In this document: in pieces, positions 1-5,124 of the stretch
How the letters are laid out: each line of letters starts with the position of its first letter
How positions within the stretch are numbered: position 1 is the first letter of the stretch
From: Anaerolineales bacterium UBA6663
GTDB taxonomy: Bacteria > Chloroflexota > Anaerolineae > Anaerolineales > UBA6663
Length of the DNA: 7,247 nt
NCBI GenBank assembly: GCA_002455335.1
Contig: DKKP01000216.1
Coordinates: 4,926-12,172, forward strand
Reading direction: 5' to 3'
Notes under the pieces: generated by a model
Seen by the model: only the letters and a program-made list of their open reading frames with translations
Databases searched by the model: none
Told to the model about the DNA's origin: nothing
Position numbers and translations under genes: made by a program

Positions 1-28
1 CGAAGCGTTTGTCGCTGCTTTCTGTGCC

Positions 29-61
29 GGACCCGCCGCTGCCAGAGTGCGCGGCGGGTCC
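29..61. terminator. Strong GC hairpin, possible terminator of an off-window gene
   Basis: GGACCCGCCGC (29-39) and GCGGCGGGTCC (51-61) are perfect reverse complements, giving an 11-bp stem with an 11-nt loop. No run of T follows on either strand, so it is not a textbook intrinsic terminator. It could end transcription of a gene lying left of the window, or be a structured element in the leader of the GTPase gene. The structure is certain; its role is inferred. Confidence 0.4.
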
Positions 62-210
62 CGATTCCCGGGCGGAGGTCAATACGCGTTCGGAACCAAG
101 GCCGATTGAGTTCGCCCTACAGGGAGCTGCCGTCCGGGCTCCCCGCCGTGTGTGCCGGGCCTCCTGAACCTGCGCGCAGAACGTCACTGGCAATATCACC
201 AGAATGGGCC

Positions 211-282
211 ATGATAGAGCACCTGGCGCTGTATTGCACCATCGTGGGCAGCGACCGCACCGTTCAGGAGGCCATCGTATGA
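211..282 (+). CDS. Possible 23-codon leader ORF coupled to the next gene
   Basis: An ATG at 211 opens a 23-codon frame (first residues MIEHLALYC, last residues TVQEAIV). It ends in TGA at 280-282 and overlaps the ATG of the GTPase gene at 279-281 in the ATGA arrangement typical of translational coupling. No clear Shine-Dalgarno sequence precedes its ATG, and the same frame is open back to the window edge, so it could also be the tail of an upstream reading frame or chance. The peptide matches nothing I recognise. It is reported because the overlap is exact and the GTPase ribosome site (AGGAG, 266-270) lies inside it. Confidence 0.2.
   Translation: MIEHLALYCTIVGSDRTVQEAIV
266..270 (+). promoter_or_regulatory. 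Ribosome binding site that fixes the GTPase start
   Basis: AGGAG lies 8 bases before the ATG at 279. The alternative in-frame ATG at 204 has no such site, and the 25 residues it would add are unlike the family N-terminus. This supports the start at 279. Confidence 0.75.
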
Positions 283-1613
283 GTGATACCCCTACCCGCG
301 TGTTGATCATGGGCGCCGCCGGGCGAGATTTCCATAACTTCAACACGGTCTTTCGCGAGAACCCGAGATTCACAGTCGTGGCGTTCACGGCGACGCAGAT
401 TCCGAACATCGAGGGCCGGGTATATCCGGCCGAGTTGGCCGGGCCGCTGTACCCATCCGGGATCCCGATCTACGCCGAACGCGAGCTCGAACGCCTGATC
501 CGCGACGAGCGCATCGACGAAGTGGTCTTTTCCTACAGCGACGTCCCGCATAGCACGGTCATGCACCAGGCATCGCGTGTCCTGGCGGCCGGCGCCGATT
601 TCAAACTCCTGGGGCCGGCGAGCACACAACTGCTCTCGAAGAAGCCCGTGGTCTCGATCGGCGCTGTCCGAACCGGCGCCGGCAAGTCGCAGACGACGCG
701 CGCCGTCGCGGCCGCGCTGCAGGCCCAGGGGTTGCGCGTGGCCGCCGTCCGACATCCGATGCCCTACGGCAACCTCGTGGCGCAGACCGCCCAGCGCTTT
801 GGCGACTACGACGACCTCGACGAGTACGAGTGCACCATCGAAGAGCGCGAGGAGTATGAACCGCATATCGACAAGGGCATCGTCGTATTCGCGGGCGTCG
901 ACTACGCGCGGGTGCTGACGCTGGCCGAAGCCGAAGCCGATGTGGTGTTGTGGGACGGTGGCAACAACGACCTGCCCTTCTTCAAAAGCGATTTGCACAT
1001 CGTGGTCGTCGACCCGCATCGCCCGGGCCATGAAGCGCTCTACCACCCCGGTGAGGCCAACGTGCGCATGGCCGACGTGATCGTGATCAACAAAGTCGAC
1101 ACGGCCGATCGCGAAGGGGTGTTTGCCGTTCGGCGCGCGCTCGAGACGCTCAACCCACAAGCCAGCGTGATCGAGGCCGCCTCGCCGATCACGGTCGACG
1201 ACCCGGCCGCGGTGCGCGGCAAACGCGTGCTCGTGATCGAAGATGGCCCGACGCTCACTCACGGCGAGATGGCCTACGGCGCAGGCTGGATGGCCGCGCG
1301 TCGGTTCGGGGCCGCCGAGATCGTCGACCCGCGGCCCTATGCGGTCGGCAGCATCGCCGAGACTTACAAGAAGTACCCCACCACCGGCGCCGTGCTCCCG
1401 GCGATGGGCTATGGCGATGCCCAGGTCCAGGAGCTCGAGGCCACGATCCGGGCCACGCCGGCCGATCTGGTGCTGGTCGGCACCCCGATCGACCTGCGCC
1501 GCGTGCTCAAGCTCGACCGCCCGGCCCAACGTGTGCGTTACGATCTGCAAGAGATCGGCCACCCGACGCTGGCTGAAGTGCTGGCGGAAAGGCTTGTGAC
1601 CCGCAAGGCTTAG
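279..1613 (+). CDS. Cyclic 2,3-diphosphoglycerate synthetase-like P-loop GTPase
   Basis: This 444-residue cytoplasmic protein belongs to the family named after the methanogen enzyme that closes 2,3-diphosphoglycerate to its cyclic anhydride with ATP. The N-terminal third has the family signatures GRDFHNFN (15-22), TATQIPNI (37-44) and SYSDVPH (85-91). A central nucleotide-binding domain carries a P-loop RTGAGKS (131-137), then RHPMPYGNL (158-166), CTIEEREEYEPHI (185-197), WDGGNN (225-230) and an NKVD guanine-specificity motif (271-274). The C-terminal third has EDGPTLTHG (321-329), DPRPYAVGSI (350-359) and GTPIDL (401-406). Length and motif order are those of the complete family. The start is set by AGGAG. 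The gene stands alone on its strand and converges on the F420 operon. Family membership is secure; the reaction in bacteria is not established, and the NKxD motif suggests GTP use, so I give no gene symbol. Confidence 0.85.
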   Translation: MSDTPTRVLIMGAAGRDFHNFNTVFRENPRFTVVAFTATQIPNIEGRVYPAELAGPLYPSGIPIYAERELERLIRDERIDEVVFSYSDVPHSTVMHQASRVLAAGADFKLLGPASTQLLSKKPVVSIGAVRTGAGKSQTTRAVAAALQAQGLRVAAVRHPMPYGNLVAQTAQRFGDYDDLDEYECTIEEREEYEPHIDKGIVVFAGVDYARVLTLAEAEADVVLWDGGNNDLPFFKSDLHIVVVDPHRPGHEALYHPGEANVRMADVIVINKVDTADREGVFAVRRALETLNPQASVIEAASPITVDDPAAVRGKRVLVIEDGPTLTHGEMAYGAGWMAARRFGAAEIVDPRPYAVGSIAETYKKYPTTGAVLPAMGYGDAQVQELEATIRATPADLVLVGTPIDLRRVLKLDRPAQRVRYDLQEIGHPTLAEVLAERLVTRKA

Positions 1614-1631
1614 GGCGTACTGAAATGGAAC

Positions 1632-1665
1632 GTGGTGCGTGGTGCGATTGCGCATCACGCACCAC
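1632..1665. terminator. Long hairpin between convergent genes, candidate bidirectional terminator
   Basis: GTGGTGCGTGGTGCG (1632-1646) pairs with CGCATCACGCACCAC (1651-1665) over 15 bp around a 4-nt loop (ATTG); the only imperfection is one G-T pair. It starts 18 bases after the GTPase stop and lies about 60 bases beyond the stop of the last gene of the minus-strand operon, so it could end both transcripts. No T-run follows on either strand, so termination is inferred from position and stem strength. The arms are built from the heptamers of the adjoining repeat tract. Confidence 0.55.
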
Positions 1666-1730
1666 CCATCACACTCTTCGCATCACGCTATAAGCTTCAG
1701 GCGCCACGCTCTCCGCGCCACGCACTACGC
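1632..1730. repeat. Degenerate 7-bp tandem repeat tract (GCNNCAC)n
   Basis: Read in steps of seven from 1652, the sequence is gcatcac, gcaccac, ccatcac, actcttc, gcatcac, gctataa, gcttcag, gcgccac, gctctcc, gcgccac, gcactac (ending at 1728). Nine of these eleven units begin with GC and seven end in the form NAC. The two heptamers at 1632-1645 (GTGGTGC twice) are the reverse complement of GCACCAC, so the tract opens with an inverted head that forms the hairpin. The last unit contains the stop codon of the phosphoribosyltransferase gene (1725-1727), so the array reaches the coding end. It fills the convergent intergenic space. Confidence 0.65.
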
Positions 1731-2387
1731 CCCGCGTATCGCGCACAACAACGCCATGACCTCGTCGTCGGAGATCTGCTCGAAGTCGGCATACCAGGCG
1801 CCGACCGAGTGGAAGTCTTCAGGCTGCAATGGGCAGATGAACGCGTCGGCAAGGGCCGCCAGATGTGCGGCGATATCCGCAGCGCAGACAGGCGCCGCAA
1901 CGGTGATGCGGCCAACGGCGACCCGGCGCAACGTCTGGATGGCCGCCTTGACCGTGGCTCCCGTGGCGATCCCGTCATCGATCACCAACACGGGACGATC
2001 AGCGAGCGCCAGGGCCGGCAGCGCACCGCGATAAAGCGCCTCGCGCTCGGCGACGGCTGTGTGTGCATGCCTCACAAGCGCTTCAAGCTCGCGCGGCGAG
2101 AGCCCGAAGTGACAGGCCGTGACCTCGTCGATCACGACGCTGCCGGCAGGCCCGACCGCGCCGATCGCCAGCTCAGGCTGGGACGGATGCGCTACCTTTC
2201 GCACGACAATGACATCGAGCGGCAGCGAAAGCCGGCGCGCCACCTCGGCCGCGACGACCACGCCGCCCCGCGGCAGGCCGAGGACCACAGTTCCGGGCTC
2301 GACAGGTGCCGGGATCACCCGGGCCAGAGCCCGCCCGGCATCGATCCGATGGAGATACACGGGGAGGTCGCGATGACGTACAGGCAT
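1725..2387 (-). CDS. Phosphoribosyltransferase-fold protein
   Basis: This 220-residue cytoplasmic protein belongs to the type I phosphoribosyltransferase family. The N-terminus has the HRIDAGRALA pattern (13-22) typical of a stand-alone subgroup, followed by VVLGLPRGGVVVAAEVA (34-50) and DVIVVRKV (58-65), the segments around the flexible loop. The PRPP-binding loop is VLVIDDGIATGAT (133-145), with the acidic pair D137-D138 and the TGAT turn. The base substrate cannot be read from sequence; the subgroup is usually annotated only as a phosphoribosyltransferase. The ATG at 2387 is chosen because AGGTGA lies 5 bases upstream and residues match the family from there; the frame is open further upstream but that extension overlaps cofC. 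It is the last gene of the operon, 83 bases after cofC, and its ribosome site sits in a hairpin. No role in F420 synthesis is known. Confidence 0.85.
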   Translation of the reverse strand: MPVRHRDLPVYLHRIDAGRALARVIPAPVEPGTVVLGLPRGGVVVAAEVARRLSLPLDVIVVRKVAHPSQPELAIGAVGPAGSVVIDEVTACHFGLSPRELEALVRHAHTAVAEREALYRGALPALALADRPVLVIDDGIATGATVKAAIQTLRRVAVGRITVAAPVCAADIAAHLAALADAFICPLQPEDFHSVGAWYADFEQISDDEVMALLCAIRGA

Positions 2388-2392
2388 GGCGT

Positions 2393-2410
2393 TCACCTGT
2401 CGATCAGGTG
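2393..2410 (-). promoter_or_regulatory. Ribosome binding site of the phosphoribosyltransferase inside a hairpin
   Basis: On the minus strand the Shine-Dalgarno sequence AGGTGA (2398-2393) lies mostly in the 3' arm of a perfect inverted repeat, CACCTG (2410-2405) and CAGGTG (2399-2394), with a 5-nt loop. A folded mRNA would hide the ribosome site 5 bases before the ATG. The repeat is plain in the sequence; any control of translation is inferred, and six base pairs is a modest stem. Confidence 0.4.
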
Positions 2411-2451
2411 GCGGCGGGCCGTCTGACCGGCGCGACGTTGTGTGGAAGAGA

Positions 2452-2472
2452 CGCCGAGCGTCGGCGACGCTC
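2452..2472 (-). other. Two overlapping hairpins at the end of cofC
   Basis: GAGCGTC (2456-2462) and GACGCTC (2466-2472) form a perfect 7-bp stem with a 3-nt loop that includes part of the cofC stop codon. CGCCGA (2452-2457) and TCGGCG (2461-2466) form an alternative 6-bp stem that cannot coexist with it. On the minus strand the first is followed by GGCGTCTCTTCC, only a weak pyrimidine tract, so partial termination or mRNA 3'-end stabilisation before the last gene is possible but not shown. Confidence 0.35.
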
Positions 2473-3097
2473 AGGACGATTCGAGCGCAGGCAGGGCCGT
2501 CGGCGATGCGGCGCGAAACAGCTCCCAATCCGCGGGTGTATCCAGGTCGAGCTGCAGCCCCGGGCGTTCGATGATGCGCGGCTGGATCCCGCGCGCCGTG
2601 AGTTGGGCCAGATGCCGCGCAAAGCTCCCCTGACCAAACGAGACGTCGAGCAACGTCGCCGGCCGCACGAAAACCCCGTTCGTGCCCTCGTGATGCCGAT
2701 CGGGCGCGATCGAAGCCGCGACATCTTCTCCTGCCGGCGCGATCAGGGCCGTCACATCCTCACGGGTCAGTTGCGGCAGATCAGCCGGGAGCACAAGCAC
2801 GCCGCTGGCCCCAAACGACTGTGCGACGCTGATCGCCCGGCGCAACGCGGCATTCAACTCAGGCTGCCCCGACTCGGAGACGGTGTTCGCCTGGTACAAA
2901 CGCGCCAGCGACAACACAGCCGGGTCACGGCTGACCACCAGGGTCCGTGTCACGGTCGGGCTCTGTTGCAGAATCGCCAGGGTCTGCGAGAGCACAGCCC
3001 GGCTGAGCGCCACGCGTTGGCCAGGTTCAAGCACCGGGGCCAGGCGGCTTTTGGCCAATCCGAAAGGTTTGACCGGGACGATCGCCCAGAGTGTCAT
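2471..3097 (-). CDS. cofC: 2-phospholactate / phosphoenolpyruvate guanylyltransferase
   Basis: This 208-residue enzyme couples GTP to 2-phospho-L-lactate (CofC) or phosphoenolpyruvate (FbiD), giving the activated donor used by CofD in F420 synthesis. It has the family layout: an N-terminal nucleotide-binding segment IVPVKPFGLAKSRL (6-19), a central LPADLPQL motif (103-110) for metal and nucleotide, DRHHEGTNGVF (133-143) and LDLDTPAD (183-190) near the C-terminus. Length is normal. The ATG at 3097 places the conserved IVPVKP at the expected distance. A GTG at 3130 would add eleven unconserved residues. Neither start has a good Shine-Dalgarno sequence, which is unusual in this operon. It follows cofD after 60 bases. 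Which C3 acid is used cannot be decided here; the nearby reductase gene favours phosphoenolpyruvate. Confidence 0.93.
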   Translation of the reverse strand: MTLWAIVPVKPFGLAKSRLAPVLEPGQRVALSRAVLSQTLAILQQSPTVTRTLVVSRDPAVLSLARLYQANTVSESGQPELNAALRRAISVAQSFGASGVLVLPADLPQLTREDVTALIAPAGEDVAASIAPDRHHEGTNGVFVRPATLLDVSFGQGSFARHLAQLTARGIQPRIIERPGLQLDLDTPADWELFRAASPTALPALESS

Positions 3098-3120
3098 GTC
3101 AGCAGGAGTGTAGCACGTGC

Positions 3121-3140
3121 TCGAGCGCACATCGGCTCGA
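3121..3140 (-). other. Small hairpin in the cofD-cofC gap
   Basis: TCGAGC (3121-3126) and GCTCGA (3135-3140) form a perfect 6-bp stem with an 8-nt loop, and AGCACGTGCT (3112-3121) directly beside it is a 10-bp perfect palindrome. Both lie in the 60-base space before cofC, the gene without a clear ribosome site. They may be an mRNA processing or translation element, or chance in GC-rich DNA. Confidence 0.3.
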
Positions 3141-3157
3141 ATATCGCAGCCACGGCT

Positions 3158-4093
3158 TCAAACGCCGGCCGAAGCCAGTACGCGGCGCGCCAGCGCGGCG
3201 CGGTCGGCGTCGGTGCGCATCACGCTCTCGGCGACGATCGCGCGCAGGCCAAGGGCTTCGATCTCGGGCGCCAGGGCCGCATCGAGCGTGTCGATCAACA
3301 GCATATCCACCAGGCCGACATAGGCGCGCGCGATGCCGAGCGCCGAAACATCATGGCCAAGCTCGCCCAACAACTTCGCCGCCGGCCCCTTGAGCGCCCG
3401 GCCGCCAACGATCGGGCTGACCGCGATCGTCGGCCGCGCCTGCACGGCGTCGCGGATCCCGTTGACGGTCAGGATCGGTCCGATGCTCAAAAACGGATTC
3501 GACGGGCAGATGACGATCAGGTCGGCCCGAGCGAGGGCATCGCGCACCGCGGCCGACGGCCGGGCTGCTTCGGCCCCCGCGAACCGAATCGCGCGCGCCC
3601 GCGGCGCACAGCGCTGCGCGACGAAGTAGTCTTGAAAGGCGAGTTCGCCGACCTCGGTGTCGACGCGCGTGCGCACCGGGTCGTCGCTCATCGGAAGCAA
3701 CGCCGGCTTGATACCGAGCGCTGCGGCAAGCCCGCGCGTGACTTCGGTCAGGGTCTCGCCGGCGCGCAGGCGCTGCGTGCGCAGGACATGCGTCGCCAGG
3801 TCGCGATCGCCAAGGTTGAACCAATCAGGGCCCCCAAAGGCGCGCACCGACTCCATGAAGCGCCAGCCCTCATCGGCGCGGCCCCAGCCGGTATCCGGGT
3901 TGGCGACGCCGGCGAGCGCGTAAAGGACTGTGTCGAGGTCAGGCGAGATCGACAGCCCGAGGTGCTCGAAGTCGTCGCCGGTGTTGACCACGATCGTGAG
4001 TTGCTCGGGTCGCAACACCTGCGCCAGACCATGAGCGAGTTTTGCGCCGCCGACGCCGCCGGCGAGCGCGACAACGGATATGGATGAAGACAT
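3158..4093 (-). CDS. cofD: FO phospholactate/phosphoenolpyruvyl transferase (CofD/FbiA)
   Basis: This 311-residue enzyme transfers the activated C3 moiety made by CofC onto the side-chain hydroxyl of FO, releasing GMP and giving F420-0 or dehydro-F420-0. The family motifs are all present: the N-terminal loop LAGGVGGAKLAHGL (10-23), VNTGDDFEHLGL (36-47) followed by SPDLDTVLYALAG (50-62), NLGDRDLATH (93-102), PMSDDPVRT (134-142), FQDYFV (153-158), CPSNPFLSIGPIL (196-208) and SPIVGGRALKGPAAKL (226-241). Length is typical. The ATG at 4093 begins just before the conserved glycine-rich loop and has a GAGG ribosome site 6 bases upstream that overlaps the TGA of the preceding nitroreductase gene, suggesting coupled translation. 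Upstream in-frame codons run into that gene and are rejected. Confidence 0.95.
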   Translation of the reverse strand: MSSSISVVALAGGVGGAKLAHGLAQVLRPEQLTIVVNTGDDFEHLGLSISPDLDTVLYALAGVANPDTGWGRADEGWRFMESVRAFGGPDWFNLGDRDLATHVLRTQRLRAGETLTEVTRGLAAALGIKPALLPMSDDPVRTRVDTEVGELAFQDYFVAQRCAPRARAIRFAGAEAARPSAAVRDALARADLIVICPSNPFLSIGPILTVNGIRDAVQARPTIAVSPIVGGRALKGPAAKLLGELGHDVSALGIARAYVGLVDMLLIDTLDAALAPEIEALGLRAIVAESVMRTDADRAALARRVLASAGV

Positions 4094-4101
4094 AGTCTGC
4101 C

Positions 4102-4707
4102 TCAGTCGTTGATCCAGAGGGTTCGTGTCGCCACGGGCGCGCGCTGTGCCGGACGGCCGGGCCCGGCCGGCCAGCCAAGCGTGAGCAAGGCCTGCGGCTG
4201 CCAATCCGTGGGCAGCCCGAGTGTCGCGTTGACGACCGCGGGGCAGAAGAGCGGCGCACACATCCAGCTCACGCCCAGGCCGCGATCGGTTGCCGCGAGC
4301 AACAGGTTCTGGATCGCTGCCGCGACGCCATGCAACGCCAGGTCGCGTTCGGCCGCAGCGCGCGCCGGATCCGGATACGCATCCATGTCGATCAGCGAAT
4401 ATGCGACCAGGATCGCGACCGGGGCGGTCGAGATGCGCTGTCGCGATCGAGCGACATCCGCCGCAATGATCTCGGGCCGATCGCCGTCCGCAGTGCGATC
4501 AGCGGCCAGCTGCTGCGCCATGGCGTCGGCCAGACGTGTTCGGGCGCCGGCGCCGAGCACGGCGAACCGCCAGGGTTGCCGGTTGTGCGCCGAGGGCGCC
4601 CAGGCCGCTGCCTCGAGCAACTCGGTGACCAGGGTCGGCGGCACAGGCTCGGCCGTGTAGGCCCGGATCGAACGTCGCTGGCGGATGACAGCGGCGAGCG
4701 ACGGCAT
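4102..4707 (-). CDS. Stand-alone nitroreductase, candidate dehydro-F420-0 reductase
   Basis: This 201-residue protein has the nitroreductase/FMN-reductase fold. It shows RRSIRAY (11-17), APSAHNRQPWRF (37-48), ERDLALHGVAAAIQNLLLAA (120-139), GLGVSWMCAPLF (143-154) and a tail LPTDWQPQALLTLGWP (165-180). The last segments resemble the C-terminal domain of mycobacterial FbiB, which reduces dehydro-F420-0 to F420-0 with FMNH2. Stand-alone nitroreductase-superfamily enzymes doing this job have been reported in Thermomicrobia, also Chloroflexota. Placement between cofE and cofD, 4 bases after the preceding gene and 8 before cofD, supports that role. The short gaps imply coupled translation; its own ribosome site is weak. 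Other nitroreductase functions (BluB-like, nitroaromatic or enal reduction) remain possible, so no symbol is given. Confidence 0.82.
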   Translation of the reverse strand: MPSLAAVIRQRRSIRAYTAEPVPPTLVTELLEAAAWAPSAHNRQPWRFAVLGAGARTRLADAMAQQLAADRTADGDRPEIIAADVARSRQRISTAPVAILVAYSLIDMDAYPDPARAAAERDLALHGVAAAIQNLLLAATDRGLGVSWMCAPLFCPAVVNATLGLPTDWQPQALLTLGWPAGPGRPAQRAPVATRTLWIND

Positions 4708-4711
4708 GGGC

Positions 4712-5110
4712 TCAGCGATTGGTCTGAACGCGCGTGGGTTTGATCCGATACGTCACGCGCGTCTCGCCGCGATAGAAGGGATAGGGCTTATCGAGGTACT
4801 TCTGGCTAAGCGAGTCGATCATGGCCCGACCATCGGCCTCGTCTTCGGCAACAACCGCGCCCTTGATCTGCAGATAGCGATACGGATCGTGCGGGTCGCT
4901 GATCGCAACCGCGACAACCGGGTGGCGGCGCAAGACGTTGTCTTTGACACGGCCACGCGCCGTGTTGACGATCAAGTGCTCGCCATCCCAATCAAACCAG
5001 ACAGGCGTCACCTGCGGCGTGCCATCGTTGAGCGTCAGTGCCAGATGTGCAAAGGCGCGCTTCTCGCGCGTCAGGAGGTCGGCCAGTTCGGCCGGGATCG
5101 CTGTCGTCAT
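4712..5110 (-). CDS. PPOX-class, FDOR-B-like split-barrel oxidoreductase
   Basis: This 132-residue protein has the pyridoxamine-5'-phosphate-oxidase-like split beta-barrel. It carries the strand pair HLALTLNDGTPQVTPVWF (22-39), the cofactor-phosphate segment NTARGRVKDNVLRRHP (49-64), then VAVAISDPHDPYRYLQIKG (66-84), KYLDKPYPFYRGETR (104-118) and a closing YRIKPTRV (121-128). This order fits the family annotated as PPOX-class F420-dependent enzymes (Rv1155-like, FDOR-B). Such proteins bind F420 or flavin and reduce diverse substrates such as biliverdin; the substrate is unknown here. Two ATGs compete: 5116 directly abuts AAAGGG, while 5110 lies 6 bases from it, so 5110 is chosen (two residues shorter). 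It sits between cofE and the nitroreductase, linking an F420 user to its biosynthesis. An FMN-using relative cannot be excluded. Confidence 0.85.
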   Translation of the reverse strand: MTTAIPAELADLLTREKRAFAHLALTLNDGTPQVTPVWFDWDGEHLIVNTARGRVKDNVLRRHPVVAVAISDPHDPYRYLQIKGAVVAEDEADGRAMIDSLSQKYLDKPYPFYRGETRVTYRIKPTRVQTNR

Positions 5111-5124
5111 CGTCATCCCTTTCG

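Larger units (their letters stand above)
1..278. other. Leader region upstream of the cDPG-synthetase-like gene
   Basis: No recognisable protein was found here. One plus-strand frame is open from base 1 to the TGA at 280-282, but its first 70 codons are arginine-, proline- and cysteine-rich and look like untranslated GC-rich DNA. The stretch holds a perfect 11-bp hairpin (29-61), a weaker 6-bp inverted repeat (GGGAGC at 122-127, GCTCCC at 138-143) and a possible small leader ORF (211-282). I see no convincing -35/-10 promoter for the downstream gene and no tRNA or known riboswitch pattern. Confidence 0.5.

Noticed and set aside
264..1658. 464-codon open frame antisense to the GTPase gene
   Set aside because: It mirrors a gene with full family motifs, is rich in His, Arg and Asp as expected of antisense GC-rich DNA, and has no recognisable domain.
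1652..1728. CRISPR-like array
   Set aside because: The units are 7 bases long, degenerate and contiguous with no spacers, so this is a simple tandem repeat.
1725..2528. Longer phosphoribosyltransferase start at 2528
   Set aside because: The extra 47 residues overlap the cofC coding end and are unconserved; the ATG at 2387 has its own AGGTGA.
2306..4087. 593-codon plus-strand open frame across cofC and cofD
   Set aside because: It is antisense to two well-supported genes; its composition (Arg, Gln, Asp, His) is that of a shadow frame and it crosses the intergenic gap without any motif.
3158..4261. Longer cofD start at 4261
   Set aside because: The added 56 residues lie within the nitroreductase gene and precede the conserved glycine-rich N-terminus; the ATG at 4093 has GAGG at the right distance.
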